Shown one piece after another: positions 1 through 8,956 of a DNA stretch of 41,555 nt. Under the pieces are notes generated by a model. That model saw nothing but the letters and a program-made list of their open reading frames with translations. It searched no databases and was not told where the DNA came from. The stretch comes from Cellulomonadaceae bacterium. Its GTDB lineage: Bacteria; Actinomycetota; Actinomycetes; Actinomycetales; Cellulomonadaceae. How positions within the stretch are numbered: position 1 is the stretch's first letter; each line of letters opens with the position of its first letter. Where the stretch lies: positions 1-41,555 of the forward strand of contig JAIRQO010000053.1 of assembly GCA_031256435.1 (NCBI GenBank), in the 5' to 3' direction. The position numbers were made by a program, and so were the translations under genes.

Positions 1-265
1 AATCCAGCCATGTGTTGAGGATGGAGAAGATGGCCCAACTGAAGCCGATCACGGCAGCGGCCACGAGTCCCTCAGCAACGTATTCGGCCAGGTGATCGGC
101 AGCAATACCAATCGCGACAACGAAGGTCAGGTCATACAACAACTCCAGCGGTGTGACCACGCGGCCAGCTTCATGGGGATCTCTACCGGGAATGGGCAGG
201 CGCAGGCGCGGGGCGCGTGACCCCAACCGCGGGGCGCGTGAGGCACGAGGCGTTACGGAGGACAC
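1..265 (-). CDS. LtrA-like membrane protein, N-terminal part (cut by window edge)
   Basis: Reading the minus strand from about 265 to the left edge gives an open frame that contains VTPLELLYDLTFVVAIG followed by a hydrophobic stretch ending in FSWAIFSILNTW. This matches the opening of the LtrA (low temperature requirement A) family of multi-pass membrane proteins, whose N-terminus carries an ELFFDLVFVFAI-type motif. The family's function is not well defined. The frame has no ATG; GTG at 265 is the most upstream reasonable start but has no convincing ribosome binding site, so the first 30 or so residues are uncertain. Only about a fifth of a typical family member is present. It lies downstream of cydB on the same strand, with a 30-bp gap. 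Confidence 0.6.
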   Translation of the reverse strand, partial: MSSVTPRASRAPRLGSRAPRLRLPIPGRDPHEAGRVVTPLELLYDLTFVVAIGIAADHLAEYVAEGLVAAAVIGFSWAIFSILNTWLD

Positions 266-295
266 GGGACAGGCAAGTGGCGTGCGGCGCACACC

Positions 296-1360
296 CTAAA
301 TGAAACTCGCGTCCTTGATCTTCTTCCAGGACAACCCCGTGGGTGCGGGAATATCCGTGGTGGAGATGCGGCGGCGGAATACGTAGTACGTCCACACGGT
401 GTAGGCCAGGACTACCGGTACCAGGAAGGCCGCAACCCAGGTCATCACGGTGAGCGTGTAGTTGGTGGAGGCGGCGCCTGCGAGCGTCAGGGACGGGCCA
501 TCTCCCAGGCCGTTCATGGCGTTGGGGTACATGGAGCCGAAGATCAGCACCACGGCGGCAACCAGTGTCACCGAGGAGGCAATGAAGGCAAATCCTTCGC
601 GCTTCTGGCTGTTCATCACCCAGGCCACAATCAGGCCCACCGCAGCGAGCACCACGGCCACCCAAGTCCACGGCACGGAGTACGCAATCTGCGCCCATAC
701 GGCCCAACCGCCAGCAATCACAATGGCCACGGGGCCCACGCGCGCGGCGAGTTGACGTGCGCGGTCACGGATGTCACCGTCAGTTTTCAGTGCGACGAAC
801 AGGCAGCCATGCAACAGGAACAGCACCAACGTGGTGAGCCCGCCGAGCAATGAGAACGGGTTCAGCAGCGCCCAGAAGCCGCCCACGTAGTCCAGATGCC
901 CGGTGGCGTTCTCGGCGAGTTCCACGCCACGCACCAAGTTGGCAAAGGCCACACCCCACAGCAACGCGGGAAGCCAGGAGCCCACCCAGATGCCCCAATC
1001 AAAGCAGCGGCGCCACGTGGCCGAGGCGATCTTGCCGCGGTAGTCAAAGGAGACGCCACGGAAAATGAGGGCCACCAGGATGAGCAGCAGGGGCAGGTAG
1101 AACCCGCTGAACAGCGTGGCGTACCACCCGGGGAACGCCGCAAAGGTGGCGCCACCGGCGGTCAGGAGCCACACCTCGTTGCCATCCCACACGGGGGCAA
1201 TGGAGTTGATGAGGACTCGTCGCTCGGTGTCCTTATTCTCGGCAGAACCGCGCGGCAGGATGGTGGTCAGCATGCCGACCCCAAAATCGAACCCTTCCAG
1301 CACCAAGTAGCCAATCCACAGAACGGCAATCAGTACGAACCACAGGATTTGCAATGACAT
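296..1360 (-). CDS. cydB: Cytochrome bd ubiquinol/menaquinol oxidase subunit II
   Basis: The 354-residue product is a multi-pass membrane protein beginning MSLQILWFVLIAVLWIGYLV and containing the family signature LEGFDFGVGML and NSIAPVWDGNEVWLL. CydB partners with CydA in the cytochrome bd complex of the cytoplasmic membrane, which oxidises quinol and reduces oxygen to water with high affinity. Length and hydrophobic pattern fit a complete subunit. ATG at 1360 is preceded by a purine-rich GGGAAGAG. The gene follows cydA by 29 bp on the same strand, so the two are almost certainly co-transcribed. No cydCD exporter genes are visible here; they may be elsewhere. Confidence 0.96.
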   Translation of the reverse strand: MSLQILWFVLIAVLWIGYLVLEGFDFGVGMLTTILPRGSAENKDTERRVLINSIAPVWDGNEVWLLTAGGATFAAFPGWYATLFSGFYLPLLLILVALIFRGVSFDYRGKIASATWRRCFDWGIWVGSWLPALLWGVAFANLVRGVELAENATGHLDYVGGFWALLNPFSLLGGLTTLVLFLLHGCLFVALKTDGDIRDRARQLAARVGPVAIVIAGGWAVWAQIAYSVPWTWVAVVLAAVGLIVAWVMNSQKREGFAFIASSVTLVAAVVLIFGSMYPNAMNGLGDGPSLTLAGAASTNYTLTVMTWVAAFLVPVVLAYTVWTYYVFRRRISTTDIPAPTGLSWKKIKDASFI

Positions 1361-1389
1361 GATCTCTTCCCTTTTCTCCTAGTAGTCCG

Positions 1390-2916
1390 TCAGTACGCAA
1401 AGGTGAGCGGGCCTTCGTATTCGGCAGGCTCGCCTGCCTCTACGCGGGCATCGGGTGAATCGTCGTGAATCTCCGGCAGACCTTCCACGGTGTACCGGTG
1501 CATCAGGCGGTACCACGCCACGGCGAGCACGGCGTACACCAGCGTGAAGATGATCATGGACGTGAGAACCTGACCAGCGGACACGCCCGAGGACACGCCG
1601 CGTTCGGTCAAAAGCCACACGCCGTCAATGCCGTTGGGGGCCGGGTGAACCAGCCACGGTTGGCGTCCAATTTCCGTGAAAATCCAACCGAACGAGCAGG
1701 CCAGGAACGGCAGCGGCAAGAAAATGATGCCCAAGCGCTTCATCCACACGGAGTCCGTGAGGCGTCCCTTGCGCGTGACCCACAGGGACAGTAACGCTAG
1801 GAGCGCGCCCACCAGGCCAAGGCCGATCATCAGCCGGAAGGACCAGAAGGACGTCATGATGTCCGGGATGAAGTTCACGTCCGAGGCCACGTGGTTGGCC
1901 ACGGCCTCGTCATGGCCTTGGGTGTTGTCCGCGAAGAACTGTTCCATCTCGGCCTGGATGTCATTGGTGCCCTTGAACTCGGAACGCGGCCCGGTCATGT
2001 GGTGCGTGGACAGGAACGAGGCCACGTAGGGAACCTCAATGATGCGCGTCATGTTCTCACACGAGGTACCAAAGGCGGCCACCGTGAAGGCGGCGCTTTC
2101 CTCGGTATCACACACGGCCTCGGCCGCAGCCATCTTGCCCGGTTGCTGCTCCACCATCATCTGCCCCAGCGTGTCACCGGAGATGGCCACTCCGCCTGCC
2201 CCGACGAGTAACACCACCGCACCCAGAATGACTGCCGGACGCCAGATGTCTCGGGCGCGCTCCACCTGATCAGGTTCGCGGGTGCGCACCGTGCGCACCA
2301 TCCACCACAGGGCAACCCCCATCACAAACCCGCCAGCGGTCACCCACGCGGCTGTCAGCGTGTGAGGAAGTGCAGCAAGGAGAGTGGGATTGGTGAGAAC
2401 CGCACCAATGGAGGCCATTTCTGCGCGGCCCGTTTCCGGGTTGAAGGTGGTGCCCACGGGGTGCTGCATCCAGGAGTTGGCCGCCAGAATGAACGAGGCG
2501 GAGATGCCGGACGCGGCGGCCACCAGCCAGATGCAGGCCAGGTGGACCTTACGTGACAACTTGGACCACCCAAACACCCACAGGCCCAGGAACACGGATT
2601 CCACAAAGAACGCCAGCAGCGCTTCCATGGCCAGCGGCGCGCCGAACACGTCACCCACAAACCGGGAGTATTCACTCCACGTCATGCCGAACTGGAATTC
2701 TTGAACAATTCCGGTCACCACACCAATGGCAAAGTTGATCATCATCAACTTGCCGTAGAACTTGGTGAGCGTCAGCCACCGATCATGTTTGGACACTACC
2801 CACAGCGTCTGCATGATGGCCACCAACAGGGTGAGCCCAATGGTCAACGGGACAAAGATAAAGTGATAGACCGTAGTGATGCCAAATTGCCATCGTGCCA
2901 AGTCAAGGACGTCCAC
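1390..2916 (-). CDS. cydA: Cytochrome bd ubiquinol/menaquinol oxidase subunit I
   Basis: The 508-residue multi-pass membrane protein carries the CydA hallmarks. The N-terminal helix contains YHFIFVPLTIG with the heme b595 ligand histidine. A second conserved histidine sits in LPHTLTAAWVTAGGF and a methionine in SFRLMIGLG, corresponding to the heme b558 ligands. The quinol-binding loop region contains GRQPW. The loop is of the short type usual outside enterobacteria. It forms the catalytic subunit with CydB. Translation starts at GTG 2916, preceded at good spacing by TAGGAGA. It is first in the cydAB operon and divergent from rne across about 380 bp. Confidence 0.97.
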   Translation of the reverse strand: MDVLDLARWQFGITTVYHFIFVPLTIGLTLLVAIMQTLWVVSKHDRWLTLTKFYGKLMMINFAIGVVTGIVQEFQFGMTWSEYSRFVGDVFGAPLAMEALLAFFVESVFLGLWVFGWSKLSRKVHLACIWLVAAASGISASFILAANSWMQHPVGTTFNPETGRAEMASIGAVLTNPTLLAALPHTLTAAWVTAGGFVMGVALWWMVRTVRTREPDQVERARDIWRPAVILGAVVLLVGAGGVAISGDTLGQMMVEQQPGKMAAAEAVCDTEESAAFTVAAFGTSCENMTRIIEVPYVASFLSTHHMTGPRSEFKGTNDIQAEMEQFFADNTQGHDEAVANHVASDVNFIPDIMTSFWSFRLMIGLGLVGALLALLSLWVTRKGRLTDSVWMKRLGIIFLPLPFLACSFGWIFTEIGRQPWLVHPAPNGIDGVWLLTERGVSSGVSAGQVLTSMIIFTLVYAVLAVAWYRLMHRYTVEGLPEIHDDSPDARVEAGEPAEYEGPLTFAY

Positions 2917-3293
2917 GTTGCCGTCTCCTAGGATTAAGGAACCTTTGATTCCACGCTAGTTGGTGCAGGTCAATGCGGCTTCAGAAGGTCAGCAATGGCG
3001 TGGAATAGTTGTCACATCTCCGCGCTATTGACGACGACGCCGCGTGAGAAACGGGCGCCGAACTCATTTTCCTGTCATACTGGGCGGGAATTCCGCTCCG
3101 GTCCACATTGCCGAAGCGGTTCGAGCCTGCGGCTGACGCTGCACGCGGTACCACTGGGCAACCTGCCGTGGACGTCCGCGAAGCATCGCCGCGCTTGAGA
3201 CAAGGCTTCCGCCGGTGGTGACATCACTGCCAGGCGATTACCGCCTCGTGCCGGTCAATGTGGTGCCGGGCACGTGGGCACAGGAGTACGTCC
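2917..3293. other. Divergent intergenic region cydA / rne
   Basis: This 377-bp stretch separates the divergent cydA and rne genes and must hold both promoters and the rne 5' untranslated region. I see no protein-coding frame with a start and ribosome binding site. TTGACC and TTGACG hexamers occur on either strand, but none is paired with a convincing -10 at 16-18 bp, so I do not assign promoters. AGGAG at 3282-3286 is the rne ribosome binding site. Confidence 0.6.
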
Positions 3294-6002
3294 ATGACGT
3301 TGAATGAATTGCACCGTGATACCTCCGCTGAGGACACCACTACTACTGACGCTGCTGAAGTGTTAGAGGCCCCGGCTCGTCGCAGACCTGCCAGACGCCG
3401 CGTGACCCGTCCCGCCGGAGCGGCTGCGCCTGCCGAGACCTTTGGAATCACCTTGCCTACGCGGGATGGTGCGCCTGCGGGGCAACCGGATCGCGAGGTG
3501 CCCACGGGTGGGCAGGGACCTGCGGGTGATCACGTGCCGAGTGAACCGGTCCTTCGGCTCGACGATATTGTGTTGCCCGCGGGTGACGCTGGAGCAGCTG
3601 GCAACGCCAGTGCCGAACGGGGCGCTGACTCGCAGAGCGCCGCGCCGTCAACTCCCACGGTCCGCCACCGCAGGCTTGCCGCTACCGCGTTGGTGTTCCA
3701 ACAGCCTGATTTCTCCAAGGTTCCGCCGCGCCCCCGCAGGGCTCGCAGGGATGAAGATGCGCCGCGACCTGTGGGTGATGACGCGGGCAGCCAGCTCCAG
3801 GACAGGAACGTCCAGGACGGAGCGGTACGTGACGGTCAGGACGAGGGTACCGAAACGCTCAAACCGTCTGCGCGCAGGTCTGCTTCACGCAGGGGTGCGG
3901 CTGGAAACCGGGCTGCCAACAGTGCTGCGAACGCTGCCGGAAACAATGCCGAGGTGGAGGAGCTTCCCGCCGAGGCCGTTACCATGCCGATGCTGGAACT
4001 CCATCATTTGGAGCGGGATCTCACGCGCGACGAGAAAGGCGCTGCCAAGGCTATTGAGGACATCGAAGCCGAACTCATCGCTGACGGGGTAGAGATCGAG
4101 GAGTTTAGCGAGACCGATTGGGTGGATGACACGGAAACCGAGATTGACCGCGGGCCGCGCCGCCGTCGCCGTGGAGGGCGAGGGCGCCGTGGATCGCGCC
4201 GAGACGGCCTGGCGTCTGATGTGGATGAGGACTCTGAGGATGACGAGGCGCCCACGGGTTCCTCTAGTGCCGCTGCCGAGCCGGATTCCGCCTCGGAGAC
4301 CGGACAATCCCGCAAGCGCCGCCGGGGAACACGGACCGAGCGCGCTGAGCGCGCTCGTGGAGACGTCCCCACAGCATTGAAGGGCTCCACGCGTTTGGAG
4401 GCCAAGCGTCAACGCCGCCGGGAGAGCCGTGACAACCGACGCCGCCATATCATCACCGAAGCCGAGTTCCTGGCACGCCGGGAATCCGTGAAGCGCTCCA
4501 TGGTGGTGCGCGAGCGTGAAGGCCGCACCCAGATTGCCGTCCTGGAGGACGGCGTGCTGGTGGAGCATTACGTCTCGGCGCAATCGCAACTGTCCATGGT
4601 GGGCAACGTGTACTTGGGCCGCGTGCAAAACGTGTTGCCCTCCATGGAGGCCGCCTTCATGGACGTGGGCAAGGGACGCAACGCCGTGCTCTATGCCGGT
4701 GAAGTAAATTGGGATGCTGCGGGCCTGGATTCCGGGCAACCGCGGCGTATTGAAACCGCTCTGAAGCCTGGCGATTCCGTGCTGGTTCAGGTTACCAAGG
4801 ACTCCATTGGTCACAAGGGCGCGCGCCTGACCGCGCAAATCACCCTCGCTGGCCGATACCTGGTTCTCGTTCCGGGCGGCGGCATGACAGGAATCAGCCG
4901 CAAACTCCCCGAAAGCGAGCGCACGCGGCTGAAGAAGATTCTGCGCGAGGTGGTGCCGGATTCCGCTGGCGTCATTGTCCGCACCGCGGCCGAGGGTGCC
5001 TCCGAGACGGAACTCAAGGCGGATGTGGACCGCCTCATGGCACAGTGGAATGCCATTGAGTCCAAGGTGGCCAGCAAGCCGAATGCCCCTGTACTTCTCC
5101 AAGGCGAACCTGACCTGGCCATCCGCGTGGTGAGGGACATCTTCAATGATGACTTTGCCGAGTTGATTGTGGACGGCGAAGGCGCGTGGACCGAGGTATC
5201 CGAATACGTGGATGAACTTGCTCCTGATCTGCGCGAACGCGTGCGTAAGTGGGCTGAGAACACCGATGTGTTCAGCGTGTACCGTGTGGACGAGCAACTG
5301 GCCAAGGGCATGGACCGCAAGGTGTGGCTCCCCTCTGGTGGTTCGTTGGTCATTGACCGCACCGAGGCGATGACCGTCATTGACGTGAACACCGGGAAGT
5401 TCACCGGTGCTGGCGGAACGCTGGAAGAAACCGTCACCAAGAACAACGTGGAAGCGGCCGAGGAAATTGTGCGGCAACTGCGGCTACGGGACATTGGCGG
5501 GATCATTGTCATTGACTTCATTGACATGGTGCTGGAATCCAACCGTGACCTGGTCCTCAGACGATTGGTGGAGTGCCTGGGACGGGACAGGACCAAGCAT
5601 CAGGTTGCGGAAGTGACCTCGCTGGGTCTGGTCCAAATGACGCGCAAGCGTGTGGGCCAGGGCTTGGTGGAAGCGTTCTCCGAGACCTGCGAGGCGTGCA
5701 AGGGCCGCGGATTCATTGTTCACAGCGAGCCCACCCTGGGTCAGCCTCCGCGCCGCAACGGAAACGCCCCGGACACCCCCGTGGTCACCCTGCCCGAGGA
5801 GAACACGGAAGCACGCGAGGCCGTCAAGGCCACGCTGGCTACCATTGCCGCTGCCGCAGCCAGCGCTCACGCCGAGGCTGAGGCTGACGTGGAGCAGGAG
5901 GGCGGCAACGCACCATCGTCGTCGGATATAGAGAATAACGGCAACGATGGACATGACCGCGCAGGCAGTGACACGGCACAGGGCACGGAACACACGAATT
6001 AG
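3294..6002 (+). CDS. rne: Ribonuclease E/G
   Basis: ATG at 3294 follows AGGAG with 7-bp spacing, giving a 902-residue endoribonuclease of the RNase E/G family that processes rRNA and mRNA with 5'-monophosphate sensing. The first ~390 residues are low-complexity, rich in Arg, Ala, Glu and Asp, including an RRRRGGRGRRGSRR tract typical of the disordered arms of actinobacterial RNase E. The catalytic core follows: an S1 RNA-binding segment at about residues 435-475 (GNVYLGRVQNVLPSMEAAF), the metal-binding TEAMTVIDVNTG near 690 and VIDFIDM near 740, and a zinc-link CxxC in ETCEACKGRGF near 800. The C-terminal ~100 residues are again acidic and disordered. It lies just upstream of rplU-rpmA-obgE, a common actinobacterial arrangement. 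Confidence 0.95.
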   Translation: MTLNELHRDTSAEDTTTTDAAEVLEAPARRRPARRRVTRPAGAAAPAETFGITLPTRDGAPAGQPDREVPTGGQGPAGDHVPSEPVLRLDDIVLPAGDAGAAGNASAERGADSQSAAPSTPTVRHRRLAATALVFQQPDFSKVPPRPRRARRDEDAPRPVGDDAGSQLQDRNVQDGAVRDGQDEGTETLKPSARRSASRRGAAGNRAANSAANAAGNNAEVEELPAEAVTMPMLELHHLERDLTRDEKGAAKAIEDIEAELIADGVEIEEFSETDWVDDTETEIDRGPRRRRRGGRGRRGSRRDGLASDVDEDSEDDEAPTGSSSAAAEPDSASETGQSRKRRRGTRTERAERARGDVPTALKGSTRLEAKRQRRRESRDNRRRHIITEAEFLARRESVKRSMVVREREGRTQIAVLEDGVLVEHYVSAQSQLSMVGNVYLGRVQNVLPSMEAAFMDVGKGRNAVLYAGEVNWDAAGLDSGQPRRIETALKPGDSVLVQVTKDSIGHKGARLTAQITLAGRYLVLVPGGGMTGISRKLPESERTRLKKILREVVPDSAGVIVRTAAEGASETELKADVDRLMAQWNAIESKVASKPNAPVLLQGEPDLAIRVVRDIFNDDFAELIVDGEGAWTEVSEYVDELAPDLRERVRKWAENTDVFSVYRVDEQLAKGMDRKVWLPSGGSLVIDRTEAMTVIDVNTGKFTGAGGTLEETVTKNNVEAAEEIVRQLRLRDIGGIIVIDFIDMVLESNRDLVLRRLVECLGRDRTKHQVAEVTSLGLVQMTRKRVGQGLVEAFSETCEACKGRGFIVHSEPTLGQPPRRNGNAPDTPVVTLPEENTEAREAVKATLATIAAAAASAHAEAEADVEQEGGNAPSSSDIENNGNDGHDRAGSDTAQGTEHTN

Positions 6003-6063
6003 CGCCGATTGCCTGGGGCGTGCTAGCGTGTACCGCTGGCGTGCCTTCCGGTGCGCTATCGAT

Positions 6064-6112
6064 GTGTGCCTTGCGAACGCACCGCACGCTACCCTCGCGA
6101 GGGTGGGCGTTG
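6064..6112 (+). promoter_or_regulatory. Structured leader with perfect palindrome upstream of rplU
   Basis: The 165-bp gap before rplU contains the perfect 14-bp palindrome ACCCTCGCGAGGGT at 6091-6104. It is bracketed by partially complementary GCGAACGC and GGGCGTTGC arms, so the transcript can fold into an extended hairpin about 60 bp before the start codon. A TGCTAGCGT extended -10-like element sits near 6021-6029 without a clear -35. The hairpin could be a protein operator or an mRNA leader for ribosomal-protein feedback. Both roles are inference. Confidence 0.4.
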
Positions 6113-6167
6113 CAGACCAAGTCGGTGAGAATCGGCGCAATGTATACGGAGTATAAGGAGTAACACC

Positions 6168-6476
6168 ATGGTGTACGCAATCGTGAAGGCCGGTGGCCGT
6201 CAGGAAAAGGTGTCCGAAGGGGACATCGTTGTCATGAACAAGGTGGACGCCCAGCCGGGTGACACTATTGAACTTCCTGCTTTGCTGCTGGTTGACGGTG
6301 ACACCGTGACCACTGACGCTGAGAGGCTCGCGAAGGTGAAGGTCACAGCAGAGATTGTTCGCGCCGAAAAGGGCCCGAAGATCACTATCCTCAAGTACAA
6401 GAACAAAACCGGCTACCGCAAGCGCCAGGGTCACCGTCAGTCCCTGACCCGCGTGAAGATCACCGGCATCAAGTAA
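6168..6476 (+). CDS. rplU: 50S ribosomal protein L21
   Basis: The 102-residue protein starts [19 protein letters not shown], the highly conserved L21 opening, and ends with the basic [14 protein letters not shown] segment and TRVKITGI that contact 23S rRNA. The full family length is present. ATG at 6168 is preceded by AAGGAG. It is the first gene of rplU-rpmA, with obgE downstream, the standard bacterial order. Confidence 0.98.
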   Translation: MVYAIVKAGGRQEKVSEGDIVVMNKVDAQPGDTIELPALLLVDGDTVTTDAERLAKVKVTAEIVRAEKGPKITILKYKNKTGYRKRQGHRQSLTRVKITGIK

Positions 6477-6555
6477 CTTCAGAACTTCAGGGCTTGATTG
6501 CGGGTGTTGCACCCGCGAGTTGCCCGCTTAGACGCACAAAGGAAGGTGAGCCACC

Positions 6556-6810
6556 ATGGCACATAAAAAGGGAGCAAGCTCCTCACGGAACGGTCGCGAT
6601 TCCAACGCCAAGTCTCTTGGTGTGAAGCGGTATGGCGGCCAGTTGGTCAACGCCGGCGAGATCATCATTCGTCAGCGCGGCACGCACCACCACCCCGGTG
6701 AGGGCGTGGGACGCGGCGGGGATGACACCCTGTTTGCGCTGCGCGCCGGTGCGGTTCGCTTCACCAAGCGCCGCGACCGCCGCGTAGTGGACATCGTTGA
6801 AGTAGCCTGA
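6556..6810 (+). CDS. rpmA: 50S ribosomal protein L27
   Basis: The 84-residue protein begins [19 protein letters not shown] and contains GVKRYGGQ and [16 protein letters not shown], all diagnostic of L27, whose N-terminal tail reaches the peptidyl transferase centre. There is no N-terminal extension of the kind cleaved in Firmicutes. AAGGAAGGTGAG precedes ATG 6556. It lies 79 bp after rplU. Confidence 0.98.
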   Translation: MAHKKGASSSRNGRDSNAKSLGVKRYGGQLVNAGEIIIRQRGTHHHPGEGVGRGGDDTLFALRAGAVRFTKRRDRRVVDIVEVA

Positions 6811-6856
6811 TTTTTCCTCGGGTGGTTGAGCCTGGCCACACAGTGGCTGCGGCGTT

Positions 6857-6876
6857 GTCCTGAGCCTGGCGAAGGG
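6857..6876. repeat. Short intergenic repeat-like element
   Basis: GTCCTGAGCCTGGCGAAGGG in the rpmA-obgE gap closely resembles the short imperfect palindrome (CCTGAGCCTGTCGAAGG type) that I know as an interspersed intergenic sequence in many high-GC bacterial genomes. Only one copy is visible here, so the repeat call depends on prior knowledge rather than on this window. Confidence 0.35.
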
Positions 6877-6913
6877 TCGGAAACCACCTGTGCATGCAGG
6901 ATTCTGCTGACGT

Positions 6914-6937
6914 GGGGCGTTCCAGGCGGAACGCCCC
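6914..6937 (+). terminator. Stem-loop between rpmA and obgE
   Basis: GGGGCGTTCC and GGAACGCCCC form a perfect 10-bp stem around the 4-base loop AGGC. The T-tract downstream is poor (TTCGTCGT), as is common in high-GC genomes. It probably terminates or attenuates the rplU-rpmA transcript before obgE. Confidence 0.65.
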
Positions 6938-6984
6938 TTCGTCGTACCCAAATCTCCCCGCAATATTCCGTGAAAGGATGAACC

Positions 6985-8580
6985 ATGGCCAGTTTTGTGG
7001 ACCGCGTGGTGCTCCACGCCTCCGGCGGCAACGGGGGGCACGGCGTTGCCTCGATTCGTCGTGAAAAGTTCAAGCCGCTTGCCGGACCCGATGGCGGGAA
7101 CGGAGGCGACGGCGGGTCCGTGCGGCTGGTAGTGGCCCCGGACGTGACCACGCTGTTGTCCTACCACCACTCGCCGCATCGCCGAGGAGGCAACGGCGCT
7201 GGTGGGGCTGGAGATTTGCGCAACGGCGCCCGTGGCGAGGATCTGGTGTTGACCGTGCCTGACGGCACCGTGGTGAAGGACCCGTCCGGCCAGGTCCTTG
7301 CTGACCTGGTGGGCGCAGGCGCCGAATACGTAGCGGCCGCCGGTGGACGTGGCGGACTGGGGAACGCCGCATTAGCCACGCCGAAGCGTAAGGCTCCGGG
7401 TTTTGCGTTGTTGGGTGAGCCTGGCGACGAAGCGGACATTGTTCTGGAACTCAAAACCATCGCTGACGTGGCTCTGGTGGGTTTTCCGTCCGCAGGGAAA
7501 TCATCGCTCATTGCGGCCATATCCGCAGCGCGGCCCAAGATTGCCGAATACCCGTTCACCACGCTGGTGCCAAACCTGGGCGTGGTGCAGGCCGGGGAGA
7601 TGCGGTACACCGTGGCCGATGTGCCCGGATTGATTCCTGGAGCATCGGAAGGGCGCGGGCTGGGACTCGAGTTTCTGCGGCACATTGAGCGGTGCGCCGT
7701 CATTGTGCATGTGCTGGACTGCGCCACCTTAGAACCCGGGCGCGATCCGCTGAGTGACCTTGACGCGCTGGAGGCCGAGTTGGCTGCCCATGCTGCTGGT
7801 GTGGAGGCTGGCGAAGTGGGGATTGCTGACGGTGGGGTTGCTGGGGGGATTGCCAGTGTGGGGACTGCCGGTGTGGGGATTGCCGGGGGCACGGTTCCGC
7901 TGATGGAGCGGCCTCGCCTGGTGGTGCTCAACAAGATTGACGTGCCCGAGGCGCGCGAGTTGGCTGACTTTGTGCGTGAGTCATTGGAGGCCCGCGGACT
8001 AGCGGTCTTTGAGATTTCCGCCGTGAGTCACGAGGGATTGAGGCCGCTGACCTTCGCCTTGGGCAAGTTGGTTGCTGAAGCCCGCGCCGCTGCGCCAGAA
8101 CCCGAGCCTGCCCGGATTGTGCTGCGTCCGCGCGCCGTGGACCAGAAGGACTTCACCGTGGAACCGCGTAAGGACGCCTCCACCGGGGCGGTGTTTTACG
8201 AGGTGCGGGGGCGTAAACCCGAGCGCTGGGTCAAGCAAACAGACTTCAATAATGACGAGGCCGTGGGCTACCTGGCGGACCGTCTGGCCAAGATTGGCAT
8301 CGAGGACGAGTTGTACCGCGTAGGCGCTGTGGCGGGCAATGAAGTGCGCATTGGTGACCCCAAGAACGCCGTGGTGTTTGATTGGGAACCCACCATGATG
8401 ACCGGGCCCGAGTTGCTGGGTCACCGTGGGCAAGATTTGCGTTTGGATCCGGGTGGCCGAAAAACTCGTACTGAGAAGCGCGAGGAATACTCCGAGCGCA
8501 TGGACGCCAAAACCCGTGCGCGGGACGAGTTGTGGACCGAGCGCGAGCAAGGCCAGTGGGTAGATCCGTCTGCTGGTTAG
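6985..8580 (+). CDS. obgE: Obg family GTPase ObgE/CgtA
   Basis: The 531-residue protein has the three-part actinobacterial Obg layout. The N-terminal glycine-rich Obg fold begins [20 protein letters not shown]. The G domain carries P-loop [12 protein letters not shown] in [21 protein letters not shown] and a SAVS G5. A C-terminal OCT domain follows at about residues 370-450, with an acidic/basic tail. Obg is an essential ribosome-assembly and stress GTPase. Between G3 and G4, residues ~272-302 form a Gly/Val/Ala repeat insertion (see the repeat entry). ATG 6985 follows AAAGGAT. The last codons overlap a tandem repeat that continues past the stop. Confidence 0.96.
   Translation: MASFVDRVVLHASGGNGGHGVASIRREKFKPLAGPDGGNGGDGGSVRLVVAPDVTTLLSYHHSPHRRGGNGAGGAGDLRNGARGEDLVLTVPDGTVVKDPSGQVLADLVGAGAEYVAAAGGRGGLGNAALATPKRKAPGFALLGEPGDEADIVLELKTIADVALVGFPSAGKSSLIAAISAARPKIAEYPFTTLVPNLGVVQAGEMRYTVADVPGLIPGASEGRGLGLEFLRHIERCAVIVHVLDCATLEPGRDPLSDLDALEAELAAHAAGVEAGEVGIADGGVAGGIASVGTAGVGIAGGTVPLMERPRLVVLNKIDVPEARELADFVRESLEARGLAVFEISAVSHEGLRPLTFALGKLVAEARAAAPEPEPARIVLRPRAVDQKDFTVEPRKDASTGAVFYEVRGRKPERWVKQTDFNNDEAVGYLADRLAKIGIEDELYRVGAVAGNEVRIGDPKNAVVFDWEPTMMTGPELLGHRGQDLRLDPGGRKTRTEKREEYSERMDAKTRARDELWTEREQGQWVDPSAG
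7800..7890 (+). repeat. Degenerate in-frame tandem repeat inside obgE
   Basis: The DNA repeats variants of GTGGGGATTGCC/GTGTGGGGACTGCCG. It is translated as a Gly-Val-Ile-Ala low-complexity stretch ([19 protein letters not shown]) that inserts about 30 residues between the G3 and G4 motifs of the GTPase. The reading frame is maintained. The region looks like a replication-slippage expansion in a surface loop. Confidence 0.7.
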
Positions 8581-8625
8581 CGGTGGATCCGTATGCTGGT
8601 TAAGCGGTAGATCCGTATGCTGGAA
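8560..8625 (+). repeat. Tandem 23-24 bp repeat spanning the obgE stop codon
   Basis: Two and a half to three copies of a unit like GTAGATCCGTATGCTGGTTA occur at 8560-8582, 8583-8606 and 8607-8625. The first encodes the last residues and stop of obgE. The copies differ at a few bases. This looks like a local duplication; no function is evident. Confidence 0.75.
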
Positions 8626-8737
8626 AGGTGGGCGTTTTCGCTGGTGGGCGGGGGTGCGGGCGCTGATTCACGGTGGGTGTTTGCGCTGGCTAGCGGATGC
8701 GCGTGACGCAATCTGTCTGACATTGTGACTTTACGTT

Positions 8738-8766
8738 TTGGTCAATCACGGTTTGTAGGGTAATGT
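8738..8766 (+). promoter_or_regulatory. Probable promoter for tRNA-Gln
   Basis: TTGGTC (8738-8743) and TAATGT (8761-8766) are separated by 17 bp in the AT-richer stretch 68 bp before tRNA-Gln. They fit the loose TTGNNN / TANNNT pattern of actinobacterial housekeeping promoters. The remainder of 8626-8833 shows no coding frame. Confidence 0.45.
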
Positions 8767-8833
8767 ATTCCGCTGTTGGCCTACTGGGGATCGCCTGGAC
8801 TAGGCGGAATCCTTGGAGGGTCAACTCACACCA

Positions 8834-8905
8834 TGGGCTATGGTGTAATTGGCAGCACGAGTGATTCTGGTTCATTTAGTCTAGGTTCGAGTCCTGGTAG
8901 CCCAG
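8834..8905 (+). tRNA. tRNA-Gln (anticodon CTG)
   Basis: A 72-nt cloverleaf. The 7-bp acceptor stem pairs TGGGCTA with TAGCCCA, with discriminator G. The anticodon stem AGTGA/TCATT carries loop TTCTGGT with anticodon CTG at 8867-8869. The T-arm is CTAGG-TTCGAGT-CCTGG. No CCA is encoded. It matches bacterial tRNA-Gln closely (GTGTAATTGGCAGCAC D-arm). Confidence 0.95.
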
Positions 8906-8956
8906 CGCAGTCCGTGGTTGGTGGAGAGATTCCCTCCCCAGCAGCCACCATCGCTA

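Noticed and set aside
3885..5477. 530-codon minus-strand open frame
   Set aside because: Entirely antisense to the conserved RNase E/G gene; long antisense frames are expected in high-GC DNA.
5484..6512. 342-codon minus-strand open frame
   Set aside because: Covers the rne 3' end and all of rplU on the wrong strand; no family features.
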